64,000 nt of DNA from Bacteroidales bacterium (GTDB lineage Bacteria > Bacteroidota > Bacteroidia > Bacteroidales > Muribaculaceae), in assembly GCA_003150235.1 (NCBI GenBank), contig QAMW01000044.1, forward strand, positions 1 through 64,000. Direction: 5' to 3'. Both the position numbers and the translations under genes were made by a program. Shown here piece by piece: positions 35,539 through 44,952 of this stretch; the stretch's first letter is position 1; every line of letters starts with the position of its first letter. The notes beneath the pieces were generated by a model that was given only the letters and a program-made list of their open reading frames with translations, searched no databases and had not been told where the DNA came from.

Positions 35539-37431
35539 CTATTTTACAAGTGAGACATTTCCTTTTTTGTCAATATGTATTCCGGTATATCCGGAATAGG
35601 AGTCAAATTTCACGCGCTCGCCGTCGCTCATCTGAAGATAGAATGTGACCTCATCTTTTACGCCGCCGATGGACTGGAGACGCTTCAATTGTTCATAGAC
35701 TTTATCCCACTCGCGGCCAAGATTGTCTATAAGATGCCTGCGTGTTATGCCTGCGCGCTCAGGATAGTCGACAATATCCCTGAATGAACTGCTGTTTTCG
35801 CGAAGAAGCTTGCGCACTGTGCTTGAGGTCTCGCTCACCGGACTGGCCACGATGGTTATTTTATCTTTGAATCGGTCGGGTATCGGCAAACTTATTGTGG
35901 GATAATAATAAAACCACCAGGTAGAACGGAAATCATAATTAGTACCGCTGCTTGAAGAAGCTGAGCCACTGGTCAACTTACACTCATAGTTAGCTTTCAG
36001 TTTAATCGGAACATCTGCCTGCCTATCCGAGTTATTGAATACCCAACACCATGTCTGACCAATAACGAAGTCTTTGGTCATAATCTTTGAATAGTTGGAA
36101 ACAGAGCCGTTAAAACCCCACTGTGCGGTATATCGTAACGGCGTTGAGACACTATAGTGCCATAGTAAATCTTTTTTGTTTTGGGGAATTGTCAGTTTAT
36201 AAGGCAATTCGCTCACCGGCATGGAGATTGACGTAGTTGAGGTGTATGTGCCGTTGGGAGACAAGGGAAAGCTTCCTTTGCTCACCCCGATTGTGCCGCC
36301 CACTGTGAATCCTCTGACAGTTTCTTTAGTACCGGTTGCAGGCTGATTGTCTGGAGCCACTGAAGTTAGCGACTCGACATTTACTCCCGAATTGGTCTCT
36401 ACATCAGTGACGTAAACATCAATGTAATCAAGGCCGAAACCACCATATTTGTCTTTATATGACATTTTGTACTTCACTTGTTTGGTTCCTTGCCAAATTT
36501 TTTCGCCGGGATATGTCTCGGAGAGTTTTATCTGATAGAAATCCTTATTCTGGTCAAATGAATACGCGCAGGTGATTTCTGCGGTTATCGAAAGAATAAA
36601 GGATGCCTTCAGCTCACCTCCTTTGGTGATATGGTGGGTTTCCTTATCATACTTTTTGTTAAGTTCAAACGTTCCTGAATCGAACTGCATCGGTATTGGT
36701 ACCGGTTCGGTGTACTTGGCTCCGCCACGGGATATCACCTTTGTGGAAGTGTTTGACGGGCCATCCAAGACCTGATTGACAAACATGGCCGCATTCTCGG
36801 CATACCGACCGTAGAGGTAGTCGGTGGGTTTCTCCGGCTCAGTTATCGTTTCCGTGTGCCTGTTGCCTTCCTCATCTTCATATTCAATGGTCTGAGGTTC
36901 AGTAGAGTGTATGTCGTCGGCACAATACTGCGCGCCCTGAATATTGAAAATCCAGGCATCATAAAGTGGAATTATTATTTCTGGTTCAGCGTCATAAACG
37001 CCTTCATAAAGGCGAATCAACAAACCGGCCGTGAGCATCGAGGGTTTATGGGCATAAACAAGTCCGCCTCTGTAATAGAAATCCTCGAATTTTTCAAACA
37101 GAGCGTCATCATTGAGGATTTTTGTCGCGGACGCATCATCAATTATCAAAAGCTCTGTATCATCTATCAGTTCGTGAGTGACGTTGGCTTGATTAAGACG
37201 TTTGAGGAAAAACGAGCTCATCTCGTCAAGGTTGGAAGCGAGAATAGCAGTATTAGCGTTGACAGTGGTCTCGACGATGTCTTCGGTTGGTTGCTCGGTC
37301 ACGTCGTTGTTCTCCAGTTCGGGAACATCAATCTGGGGTCCGTCATCCTTACAGGAAGTCAACGTCCCCCCGACTATAGTCACCGTTACCATAGCAGACA
37401 AGATAGAACGGAAATATCTTTTGAAACTCAT
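35539..37431 (-). CDS. Exported protein with a possible leukocidin-like beta-pore domain
   Basis: A 630-residue protein with a lipoprotein signal (VGGTLTSCKDDGPQ). Residues 50-220 form an alpha/beta head (ILASNLDEMSSFFLKRLN). Residues 280-530 are strand-rich and Ser/Thr/Tyr-rich: VRGFTVGGTIGVSKGSFPLS, GTYTSTTSISMPVSELPYKL, LLWHYSVSTPLRYTAQWGFN, FVIGQTWCWVFNNSDR, STWWFYYYPTISLPIPDRF. The order (amphipathic GG strand, Ser-rich stem, W-rich cap) recalls leukocidin/hemolysin-type pore-forming toxins, some of which exist in Bacteroidetes. It has its own box-type promoter (37522-37598). The pore-toxin reading is a pattern guess; a surface adhesin is the alternative. Confidence 0.55.
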   Translation of the reverse strand: MSFKRYFRSILSAMVTVTIVGGTLTSCKDDGPQIDVPELENNDVTEQPTEDIVETTVNANTAILASNLDEMSSFFLKRLNQANVTHELIDDTELLIIDDASATKILNDDALFEKFEDFYYRGGLVYAHKPSMLTAGLLIRLYEGVYDAEPEIIIPLYDAWIFNIQGAQYCADDIHSTEPQTIEYEDEEGNRHTETITEPEKPTDYLYGRYAENAAMFVNQVLDGPSNTSTKVISRGGAKYTEPVPIPMQFDSGTFELNKKYDKETHHITKGGELKASFILSITAEITCAYSFDQNKDFYQIKLSETYPGEKIWQGTKQVKYKMSYKDKYGGFGLDYIDVYVTDVETNSGVNVESLTSVAPDNQPATGTKETVRGFTVGGTIGVSKGSFPLSPNGTYTSTTSISMPVSELPYKLTIPQNKKDLLWHYSVSTPLRYTAQWGFNGSVSNYSKIMTKDFVIGQTWCWVFNNSDRQADVPIKLKANYECKLTSGSASSSSGTNYDFRSTWWFYYYPTISLPIPDRFKDKITIVASPVSETSSTVRKLLRENSSSFRDIVDYPERAGITRRHLIDNLGREWDKVYEQLKRLQSIGGVKDEVTFYLQMSDGERVKFDSYSGYTGIHIDKKGNVSLVK

Positions 37432-37521
37432 TTTGATATTAAAGTTTGGTTTATTAAAATTTAGTTTTTTGCCGGATGCTACCGTCGAGCGTTAGATGCC
37501 ACCGTCGCAAAAATGTATATG

Positions 37522-37598
37522 CAAAATTATCTTAAATTAGAGCTCGGGGGTCTTTTTCACAGCCACTGTTCTCCACAGAATTCACCGGACTTCTCCAC
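37522..37598 (-). promoter_or_regulatory. Paired-box promoter P1, before the gene at 35539-37431
   Basis: On the minus strand two GTGGAGAA boxes (TGGAG cores on CTCCAC at 37593-37598 and 37571-37576) have a 22-base period. The -7 element TAATTTTG (37529-37522) lies 38 bases beyond the near box. No TTTG -33 element is present, as expected for an activator-dependent promoter. The sequence between boxes (GTCCGGTGAATTCT) is shared with the other three copies. The gene starts 90 bases after the -7 element. Confidence 0.75.
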
Positions 37599-37672
37599 GG
37601 TTTTCATTTCGATGTCAAATCTGGCGTGCACGAAAGGAAAAACCTTTGATTTTGCAGATGTTGTTTAAGGCG

Positions 37673-38509
37673 TTAGTTCTGCTGATAAGTAAACTCATTG
37701 TCATAAATGCATACAGGATAAGGCTCGGACGATGCGTCATCGCGATGGCTGTAAATGACATGCATCACGGTCACCAGTCCGTCCGCGTCACGCTCGTAGG
37801 TGGCCTCGTATATCTGCTGACATCCGTCTTTCCATTCCATAACTGCCTTTGCGGGCAGATATTTCTCAGAACTGATATGCAGAACGCCGGCAATCTCCAA
37901 GTCGATACGGTAGCCACTGTAGTTGGCCATCATGTAGCGCAGGTAGGGGGCATTGCTCTTCTTCGGCAAATCGCTATAGGTGACGGAGAGACCTATTCTG
38001 GACATACTATCCTCAAGGTCAGGAAAGCTTATGAACGTCATATCATCTCCGGTCCATTCGAACAATGTTCGGTAATTTCCCCCTTGATTCACTTCTACGC
38101 ACTGTCCCTTGTCGTTATAAGTCAACTTGTCTACAGTGCCGTCGGCGAATATAGTTTTCGCTACCTGCCCATTGTCATTCAGTTGAAATTCAATGGACCC
38201 AAAGTTTGGATTGTTTGTAAGAATGATTTTACCTTTCTCGTATGTGTAGAGGCCCAAGAATTTGCCATTGTCCACCCATTCGATGAGTCTGCCCTGACCG
38301 TCATACTTCATTTCCGTGATGTCTTCTTTGGCACCGGCGAAATAGTCCTCGTAGCCCTCCATGACATATTTTACTTTCCGCTCCATCTTAGTCACCAGCA
38401 TTTCTTTTTCCGGTGTCGAGGGGTTGTCGTCATCGTCGGAACACGCAGTCATCGTTAGGGCTGCCAGCGCAGCGACTGCATAGAGTCGTATTGTCTTTAT
38501 AGTTTCCAT
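37673..38509 (-). CDS. Lipoprotein with DUF4595/YD-repeat-like domain
   Basis: I start at ATG 38509 (METIKTIRLYAV). The 278-residue lipoprotein (signal ALAALTMTACSDDDDN) has a chain of short beta-hairpin units: MKYDGQGRLIEWVDNGKFLG, LTYNDKGQCVEVNQGGNYRT. These resemble the YD-like repeats of Bacteroidetes DUF4595 proteins, of unknown function and probably surface-exposed. It is the last gene before the P1 promoter region and follows the first lectin-like lipoprotein gene by 43 bases. Confidence 0.65.
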   Translation of the reverse strand: METIKTIRLYAVAALAALTMTACSDDDDNPSTPEKEMLVTKMERKVKYVMEGYEDYFAGAKEDITEMKYDGQGRLIEWVDNGKFLGLYTYEKGKIILTNNPNFGSIEFQLNDNGQVAKTIFADGTVDKLTYNDKGQCVEVNQGGNYRTLFEWTGDDMTFISFPDLEDSMSRIGLSVTYSDLPKKSNAPYLRYMMANYSGYRIDLEIAGVLHISSEKYLPAKAVMEWKDGCQQIYEATYERDADGLVTVMHVIYSHRDDASSEPYPVCIYDNEFTYQQN

Positions 38510-38552
38510 ATTGTTCTCTTGATATATATAAGTAGATTGAATAGATAAGCAA

Positions 38553-39803
38553 TTAGAAGGCGAGGACAGCACGCACATAGCCGATGGCTAAGTCCTTCTT
38601 CATGGGTCCACCTATGCCGGAGTCGAAGACCACGATCCACGCATTGTCCGGTCCGTACGAATCTTCAGCCTCAGTGGACGACCAATAAAACAGGGCATTA
38701 TCCGGCACCTTGAACGCGTTTATATATTTTTTATAGCTACTGCCATCTGGGGTGTTATCTCTTACGACCTCAATATGTGACTCTAAAAATGAACGGTTCT
38801 TTTGAAGATGCAACAACTGGCCTAACGAAGGCAGGAACCAACCGCTGGTGTTGTCTGGTGCGGCAAGCGGCTTCTGCCAATCATAGTCACCTGTCGGACG
38901 TGCAAATTTGTCAACCGTCCGATTGCCATATGTCTCGCAGGCAAAGGCGGCAGGAAAATGGTTCATTCCCCATTCTCCATTTTCCAATCCTTCATTTTTG
39001 TTTACAAATTCGCGGATTTTAATGTAATTGTAATATCCGTTCCAATCCGTCTTTGAAGTTGAGGCACCAACCACAGGGTTATATTTTAGTCTCCATCCCC
39101 AACTGTGGCGGTCGTAATAGTTGTTATTCACATTCGTCAGAGTTACGACATAGCCGTGGCATTGCGCTTGTCCGATGCCGGACTTGCTGTAATCGGATTT
39201 GTCATCCGGGTGGTGTCCCGCATAGAATACAATGCCAATCACGGTCTTGCCGATCTTCGGCTGCAGTGCGGGCTCAGCCCACACCATCGTGCCGTCGCCT
39301 TTAATCTCGCGCAGGCCGCCGTCGCTCCAAGTACCGTCGGAGTAGAAATAGTCGCCGATTTTAAGGTCGGAGGTCGTGTACGTGCCTCCGTTCTCGTTGT
39401 CGGCATTGAATGTGTGAATGAATATCACCGTCCCCGTGGTCACGTTGGTGACCACGAACACATATCGACCCTGCCATACTTCGTCTTTCAAACTTTCAAA
39501 AGCCTGCCGACAGGCTTCGAGCACTTCCTGGTCGCAAGTTTCCGAAGTGCCTTGTTTGGTCACTGAGGCAGCTGACCCGGATGCGCCGAGAGCGGCCTTG
39601 AATGTGGACTCGATTTTGTTCTTGTCGTCCATAAAGTCGGCCGTGGAAGCTTCCACTTCCTCGAACTCCCACGAGTATGTCACTTCTGCCACCGGCTCGT
39701 CATCGTCGCTGCAAGCGGTAAACGACACTAAGGATACACATACCAACCCAAATATCAGAAATCTGGATGCCAGGTACTGAATTGCATTTTGAATCTTATT
39801 CAT
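38553..39803 (-). CDS. Mosaic lipoprotein, family A head with lectin-like tail, copy 1
   Basis: I start at ATG 39803 (MNKIQNAIQYL). The 416-residue lipoprotein has a signal (VSLVSFTACSDDDEP) and a family A head (about 30-115: VTYSWEFEEVEASTADFMDD, TKQGTSETCDQEVLEACRQA). A middle beta segment (DLKIGDYFYSDGTWSDGGLR) leads to a C-terminal domain of the FISUMP/DUF1566 type, a C-type-lectin-like fold: GIVFYAGHHPDDKSDYS, CHGYVVTLTNV, NTSGWFLPSLGQLLHL, FYWSSTEAEDS, and a terminal YVRAVLAF. The head is nearly identical with those of the next three genes while the tail differs, pointing to duplication plus tail divergence. It probably binds ligands at the cell surface. Confidence 0.8.
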   Translation of the reverse strand: MNKIQNAIQYLASRFLIFGLVCVSLVSFTACSDDDEPVAEVTYSWEFEEVEASTADFMDDKNKIESTFKAALGASGSAASVTKQGTSETCDQEVLEACRQAFESLKDEVWQGRYVFVVTNVTTGTVIFIHTFNADNENGGTYTTSDLKIGDYFYSDGTWSDGGLREIKGDGTMVWAEPALQPKIGKTVIGIVFYAGHHPDDKSDYSKSGIGQAQCHGYVVTLTNVNNNYYDRHSWGWRLKYNPVVGASTSKTDWNGYYNYIKIREFVNKNEGLENGEWGMNHFPAAFACETYGNRTVDKFARPTGDYDWQKPLAAPDNTSGWFLPSLGQLLHLQKNRSFLESHIEVVRDNTPDGSSYKKYINAFKVPDNALFYWSSTEAEDSYGPDNAWIVVFDSGIGGPMKKDLAIGYVRAVLAF

Positions 39804-39837
39804 ATTTAAAGCCTCAAAAGATTGAATGGATAAATAA

Positions 39838-41082
39838 TCAGAAAGCGAGGACTGCACGTACACCGTAGCGGCTGAACTTATTGCCGTCGTACCGGAGGCC
39901 ACTGCTGAAGTTCACGTACCTCGCGCTGTACGGGTGGCCCGAATGCTCAGTGGACGACCAATGAGGCGACATTGAGAACCATTTTATATGTTCTATCAAT
40001 GCACTGTCGTCGGTATTTTCCTTGACTTTATTGATATTATTTGACAAGAAATCTCTATTTTTATAAAGATGTAATAACTGACCGCATGAGAGAAGGAACC
40101 AGCCGCTGGTGTTGTCCGGAGCAGCCAGTGGCTTCTGCCAGTCATACTTTCCGCCGGCATCGTTACCGTCTTGGTCTGTCGTCCGCTTGCCGTAGGTCTC
40201 GCAGGCAAGGGCGGCGGGAAAATGTTTCATTGCCCAACCATCGTAGCTGTTGTCGCCTACAAACTTATGGATTTGCTGACAATTCGCATAGCCGTTCCAG
40301 TCATTCTTATCAGTGGAAGCTGCGATGCGCTGCTCATATGTACCGTCTTTCCATTCCCAACGTAAGCGGTCACTATCATCATTATGCACATCGGTAAGGG
40401 CAACGACATAACCTTGAACTTGACCATAGGGAAGAGTCGGACCGTTCTTGGTCAAGGGCTGTGAATAATCGGACTCGTCATTCGGGTGCCGCCCTGTATA
40501 GAACACGATGCCAATGCAGGTCTTGCTGGTCACCGGGGGCGGCGTGGTCTCTGCCGACTCCGTCGTGCCGTCGGAATAGAGCTTGCGCAGACCGCCGTCG
40601 CTCCAGGTGCCGTCAGAGTAGTAATAGTCGCCGAATTTAAGGTCGGAGGCTTGATAAATAGTGACCAAAGGGTCCCAACTGTTATCATCATCAGCACTGA
40701 AAGAGGCCTTGCAGATGGTTGTCCCCGTGGTAATGTTGGTCACGGTGAACACATAATGCCCCCGCCATACCTCATCTTTCAGCGAATCGAATGCCCGTTG
40801 ACAAGCTTCGAGCACCTCAAGGTCGCAAGTTTCGGAAGTGCCTTGTTTGGTCACGGAAGTGGCTGTGCCGGATGCGCCGAGAGCCGTCTTGAATGCTGAC
40901 TCGATTTTGTTCTTGTCGTCCATAAAGTCGGGAGTGGAGGGCGCCACTTCTTCAAACTCCCACGAGTATGTTACTTCCGCCACCGGCTCGTCATCGTCGC
41001 TGCAAGCGGTGAAGGAACACGCCAGTCCCAACATCGCGAGCATGGTTGATAGGTTTCGGATTACTTTTTGCATCTCACTCAT
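39838..41082 (-). CDS. Mosaic lipoprotein, family A head, copy 2
   Basis: A 414-residue lipoprotein (signal MLGLACSFTACSDDDE). The family A head (FEEVAPSTPDFMDDKNKIES) is the same as in copies 3 and 4. The middle, with DLKFGDYYYSDGTWSDGGLR and KLYSDGTTESAETTPPPVTS, is shared with copy 4. The lectin-like tail has its own sequence (GQVQGYVVALTDVHNDDSDR, LSCGQLLHLYKNRDFL, HWSSTEHSGHPYSARYVNFS) and ends YGVRAVLAF. A usual Pro in 'SGWFLPS' is Leu here (GWFLLS). Same role inferred as for copy 1. Confidence 0.8.
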   Translation of the reverse strand: MSEMQKVIRNLSTMLAMLGLACSFTACSDDDEPVAEVTYSWEFEEVAPSTPDFMDDKNKIESAFKTALGASGTATSVTKQGTSETCDLEVLEACQRAFDSLKDEVWRGHYVFTVTNITTGTTICKASFSADDDNSWDPLVTIYQASDLKFGDYYYSDGTWSDGGLRKLYSDGTTESAETTPPPVTSKTCIGIVFYTGRHPNDESDYSQPLTKNGPTLPYGQVQGYVVALTDVHNDDSDRLRWEWKDGTYEQRIAASTDKNDWNGYANCQQIHKFVGDNSYDGWAMKHFPAALACETYGKRTTDQDGNDAGGKYDWQKPLAAPDNTSGWFLLSCGQLLHLYKNRDFLSNNINKVKENTDDSALIEHIKWFSMSPHWSSTEHSGHPYSARYVNFSSGLRYDGNKFSRYGVRAVLAF

Positions 41083-41130
41083 TATTTTAAATGATTCTTA
41101 CTTTTTGAAATAGATTGAATAAGGGAATAG

Positions 41131-42405
41131 TTAAAACGCACAGACTGCCCTAGCCTTGCACACGAAATACTTACTATAGGAGGTCGCATAACCACAAAAG
41201 TCTATGCCGAAGGCCCTGCTGCTGTTCTCAAGCTCCGAAGATGACCAGTAGCGAATATACATAGCGTCACCACCGACGGCATCGATGGAGGAATAGACAA
41301 CTTTCATGATGGTGGTGGCGTGATAGGAAACACGTCGCAACCAAACATTATCTAAATCCCCGCAGCAGAGCATATGAAGTTCTTTTACCGAGGGAAGAAA
41401 CCAGCCGGTACTACCGGCTGGGGCCGGGCAAACATTGCCACTCACAAACTCATCGAGGGCGGCAACGGGACAGACGATGTATTCCGACCTGCCATTTGCA
41501 TTACAATATGCATTGTAGGCACGGAGGATAACGGTGTTTTGATAACCGTAGATTCTGTTGATATTATCAACGGGTGCGAAGTAGGAGGAGATGGGAACAA
41601 ACTTATCCTTGCCTGCGTGAGCGAAACCTTCGCCCAATTGCCATTCTGTCACATAATCATCCGGCTTTTGCCAACGCATGTTTTCACGGCCGTTATAAGT
41701 GAGATTCTTAACGGCTACGGCAAGCCCATGGATACAATCCGGATGCTCGGCCGACATGATTTTGTCATCTGTAAGGCTTGCAGGGGTTATTCTGCCATAT
41801 GCAGTGGTCTCGGAGGGAGTCCAGAAGACCACTCCCACTACGGTCTTGCCGCCCTCCGGCTGTGGCCTGGGTTCTGCCCATACAATCGAACCATCGCCTT
41901 CAATCCCACGCAAACCGCCGTCAGAGGTCGTTCCGTCATCATAGATATAGTCGCCGATTTTAAGGTCGTAGGCTTGATAACTCTTGGCGCTGTTATTGTC
42001 GTCAGCATCAAATGAGAGGCTGAATATCACAATCCCGGTGGTCACGTTGGTCACGGTAAAGGTGTAGCGTCCCTGCCATACCTCATCTTTCAGCGAATCA
42101 AATGCCCGTTGACAGGCTTCGAGCACCTCAAGGTCGCAAGTTTCGGAAGTGCCTTGTTTGGTCACGGAAGTGGCTGTGCAGGATGCGCCGAGAGCCGTCT
42201 TGAATGCTGACTCGATTTTGTTCTTGTCGTCCATAAAGTCGGGAGTGGAAGGTGCCACTTCCTCAAACTCCCACGAGTAGGTTACTTCCACCACCGGCTC
42301 GTCATCGTCGCTGCAAGCGGTGAATGACACCAAGGATACACATACCAGTCCAAATATCAGGAGTTTGAATTCCAGATACTGAATTGCATTTTGAGTCTTA
42401 TTCAT
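41131..42405 (-). CDS. Mosaic lipoprotein, family A head with a strongly diverged tail, copy 3
   Basis: A 424-residue lipoprotein (signal VSLVSFTACSDDDEP). The head is family A (APSTPDFMDDKNKIESAFKT; note GASCTATSV, an extra Cys). The middle (DLKIGDYIYDDGTTSDGGLR, IEGDGSIVWAEPRPQPEGGK) pairs it with copy 1. The tail is the most different of the set: GVVFWTPSETTAYGRITPAS, HPDCIHGLAVAVKNLTYNGR, AGSTGWFLPSVKELHMLCCG, RYWSSSELENSSRAFGIDFC, ending CKARAVCAF. The same lectin-like fold landmarks are kept, so the ligand-binding surface has probably changed. Confidence 0.8.
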   Translation of the reverse strand: MNKTQNAIQYLEFKLLIFGLVCVSLVSFTACSDDDEPVVEVTYSWEFEEVAPSTPDFMDDKNKIESAFKTALGASCTATSVTKQGTSETCDLEVLEACQRAFDSLKDEVWQGRYTFTVTNVTTGIVIFSLSFDADDNNSAKSYQAYDLKIGDYIYDDGTTSDGGLRGIEGDGSIVWAEPRPQPEGGKTVVGVVFWTPSETTAYGRITPASLTDDKIMSAEHPDCIHGLAVAVKNLTYNGRENMRWQKPDDYVTEWQLGEGFAHAGKDKFVPISSYFAPVDNINRIYGYQNTVILRAYNAYCNANGRSEYIVCPVAALDEFVSGNVCPAPAGSTGWFLPSVKELHMLCCGDLDNVWLRRVSYHATTIMKVVYSSIDAVGGDAMYIRYWSSSELENSSRAFGIDFCGYATSYSKYFVCKARAVCAF

Positions 42406-42439
42406 ATTTCAAACCTCAAAAGATTGAATGGATAAAAAA

Positions 42440-43645
42440 TCAGAAAGCCAAGATCGGGCGCACGGTGTAATAATAAACGACGTCCTTAACGCCGTCGAAC
42501 ACTTTGGCGCGGTCCACAAACACATAGAGAGCGAAGCGCATTGGAGTGTAATGGGACTCCGAAGAGGACCAGTACCCAACATTATAACCAGACTTTAAGC
42601 CTGTACCAACGGACTTGGGATCAAATAAAGTAGACCGATTTTGGTAAATCTTCCACATCTGACCGATGGAGGGCAGAAACCAGCCACTGCTGTTGGAAGG
42701 GGCTTTGCAACCGGTTTCATACGACACAACTGCATACCAAGTGGCGGGATAACCGTCTGTCCATGAGCCATTCATCTTGTCCTTGCCTCCGGCGGCGGTG
42801 ATGATTTTCTGCGTCCAGGCATATCCGCACCAGTCGCTGTCGGGATTGTCGTAATTATTCTGTTTATTCCCGTCGGCATCCGTGGGGTAGCAGCCCAACT
42901 CTTTACGAGAATCACCCCACACAATTCGACTATCCGTGGCATCCTGTAGTGCTACCACATAGCCGTTGCACTTCTCTCGTCCTATACCGGTCGACATGTA
43001 ATTGGATTGGTCGGCGGGGTGATGGCCGACATAGAACACTATACCGATGCAGGTCTTGCCGGTCACCGGGGGAGGCGTGGTCTCATCCGACTCCGTCGTG
43101 CCGTCGGAATAGAGTTTGCGCAGACCGCCATCGCTCCAGGTGCCGTCAGAGTAGTAATAGTCGCCGAATTTTAGGTCGGAGGCTTTATAAATCGTGACGA
43201 AAGGATTCAATTCGTTATCATCGTCAGCACTGAAAGAGGCTTTGCAGATGGTTGTTCCTGTAGTGGCGTTGGTCACTGCGAAAACGTAGCTTCCCTGCCA
43301 TACTTCATCTTTCAGCGAATTAAATGCCCATTGACAGGCTTCGAGTATTTCCTTGTCGCAAGTTTCCGAAGTGCCTTGTTTGGTCACTGAAGTGGCTGTG
43401 CCCGTTGCGCCGAGAGCGGCCTTGAATGTGGACTCGATTTTGTTCTTGTCATCCATGAAGTCGGGAGTGGAAGGCGCCACTTCCTCGAACTCCCACGAGT
43501 ATATCACTTCCTCGACTGGCTCGTCGTTGTCGCTGCAAGCGGTGAACGACACCAAAGACACACACACCAGTGCCAGCATAGCGAGCATGGTCGATAGGTT
43601 TTGGATTGCTTTTTGCATCTTGTTCTTTTGGTATTTCTTGTTCAA
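42440..43645 (-). CDS. Mosaic lipoprotein, family A head, copy 4
   Basis: A 401-residue lipoprotein (signal VSLVSFTACSDNDEP). The head (VIYSWEFEEVAPSTPDFMDD) and middle (DLKFGDYYYSDGTWSDGGLR, KLYSDGTTESDETTPPPVTG) match copy 2 closely. The lectin-like tail (GIVFYVGHHPADQSNYMSTG, CNGYVVALQDATDSRIVWGD, NSSGWFLPSIGQMWKIYQNR, YWSSSESHYTPMRFALYVFV) ends YTVRPILAF. Alternation of the middle type along the array (1 and 3 alike, 2 and 4 alike) suggests duplication in pairs. Confidence 0.8.
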   Translation of the reverse strand: MNKKYQKNKMQKAIQNLSTMLAMLALVCVSLVSFTACSDNDEPVEEVIYSWEFEEVAPSTPDFMDDKNKIESTFKAALGATGTATSVTKQGTSETCDKEILEACQWAFNSLKDEVWQGSYVFAVTNATTGTTICKASFSADDDNELNPFVTIYKASDLKFGDYYYSDGTWSDGGLRKLYSDGTTESDETTPPPVTGKTCIGIVFYVGHHPADQSNYMSTGIGREKCNGYVVALQDATDSRIVWGDSRKELGCYPTDADGNKQNNYDNPDSDWCGYAWTQKIITAAGGKDKMNGSWTDGYPATWYAVVSYETGCKAPSNSSGWFLPSIGQMWKIYQNRSTLFDPKSVGTGLKSGYNVGYWSSSESHYTPMRFALYVFVDRAKVFDGVKDVVYYYTVRPILAF

Positions 43646-43678
43646 TAAATATCTGCTATTGCTTTTAAGTGTCCCCGG

Positions 43679-44890
43679 TCAGAAGGCAATAATGGGGCGC
43701 ACATAAGCTTGTTGATCCTTATAATTGTTGTTTTTATTACCTTCATATCCAGGGCTATACATATATGCCGTTTGCCAGGTTTCTTCCGTGGAAGACCAGT
43801 AAGATGTCTCGCGTTCAGCAAACTGGTCAGGCCGTAGGTCGCTTTTTTGAAAGACCGCTTTATATCCGGAGTAAAATATTTTCGAATAGTTTGAGCCTAA
43901 GGTCTGCAATTGAGCCATGGATGGAAAGAACCAGCCGCTGCTGTTTCTCGGAGCTGTGCGGTTTTCCCCTTTGTAGTTTTTGCAGGCAATAGCTGCAAGG
44001 AATATGTTGTTGTCTATTTTAAGGTCCCAATTGGTGTTATAGAGCATTTTTCTTGTATTGGAGTAACCATTCCAGGCGTCTTCCGGCCCGGTGCCAACTT
44101 TAAAAAGAAAAATATTGGGATCAATCCATCGGCAGTAATCGGCATTGTAGAGTGCCATAGCGTATCCGTGACATTTTCTTTCGGCGAAACTGGACCTATT
44201 ATAAGCATAATAGTCGGTATCGTCTTTGGGATGTTGGCCGGCATAGAATACAAAGCCTACACAATGTTTGACATCATCTTCGGTTGCCTTATCATGCGAA
44301 ACTACATATGCATAACCGTAATCAGTAGTGCATAAAAGCGAGCCGACCTCAATATCTCCGTCCAGTCCGTCAGACCATCCGCAGTGAGGACATTTTCCGC
44401 CCTGACTAAAATTCCGCGAGATATTAATGCAATTTCCACAGAGATAATACTTAGTGAAGCATATGGCGATTATTTCCCCATATGAGTTCTCATTGTTGAG
44501 ATATTCCCAGGATGTGATATCAAGATTAAATGCAGGAATACCTTTAACCCTGAATTCAATGGTATTGTAAACTCCGTCTTTCTCTGAGCCTGCAATACGA
44601 ACAGATCCCTCTTCACCCAGTGAGACAGTTTTTGGTCGCCCGTCCCATTCTGTGCGTGTAAGGTCCTCCACAAACCATTGTGCGTTCTCGGCGGAGCCGG
44701 CCGTTATCGCATAAAGACCTTCCATAGCATCGTTCTTGACAAAGACGATGTTGCCTTTATCATCAAGCACACAGCTCTTTATCCACTCGGCAAGTTCCTT
44801 GTCTTTAGCAGGGTCGGATGCCTGTTCCAAATCATTGGAACAGGAAGTTACAGCCAGCGCTACGAGTAAAAGGTATAGCAAATTTTTCAT
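43679..44890 (-). CDS. Mosaic lipoprotein, family B head with zinc ribbon and lectin-like tail, copy 1
   Basis: A 403-residue lipoprotein (signal LLLVALAVTSCSNDLE). Its head is unlike family A: KELAEWIKSCVLDDKGNIVF, WFVEDLTRTEWDGRPKTVSL, VRIAGSEKDGVYNTIEFRVK. A zinc ribbon follows: YLCGNCINIS ... GGKCPHCGWSDG (two CxxC). The tail is the same lectin-like fold as in family A (GFVFYAGQHPKDDTDYYAYN, CHGYAMALYNADYCRW, NSSGWFFPSMAQLQTL, YWSSTEETWQTA) and ends AYVRPIIAF. So two different heads share one kind of tail. A zinc ribbon is odd in an exported protein. Confidence 0.8.
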   Translation of the reverse strand: MKNLLYLLLVALAVTSCSNDLEQASDPAKDKELAEWIKSCVLDDKGNIVFVKNDAMEGLYAITAGSAENAQWFVEDLTRTEWDGRPKTVSLGEEGSVRIAGSEKDGVYNTIEFRVKGIPAFNLDITSWEYLNNENSYGEIIAICFTKYYLCGNCINISRNFSQGGKCPHCGWSDGLDGDIEVGSLLCTTDYGYAYVVSHDKATEDDVKHCVGFVFYAGQHPKDDTDYYAYNRSSFAERKCHGYAMALYNADYCRWIDPNIFLFKVGTGPEDAWNGYSNTRKMLYNTNWDLKIDNNIFLAAIACKNYKGENRTAPRNSSGWFFPSMAQLQTLGSNYSKIFYSGYKAVFQKSDLRPDQFAERETSYWSSTEETWQTAYMYSPGYEGNKNNNYKDQQAYVRPIIAF

Positions 44891-44952
44891 TATGCAAGAC
44901 TTGATTTCAAATGTTATTTACCAATTCCCATCATTGATTAACTACTGTAAAA

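Larger units (their letters stand above)
39430..43640. repeat. Four near-identical DNA segments encoding the family A heads
   Basis: The head-coding DNA of the four genes (about 39430-39790, 40730-41050, 42040-42390 and 43260-43630) shares long identical runs, for example TTTCCGAAGTGCCTTGTTTG or one-base variants near 39539, 40829, 42139 and 43366. The tails between them are far less alike. Such direct repeats of about 330 bp allow recombination that would swap or delete tails. Confidence 0.8.
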
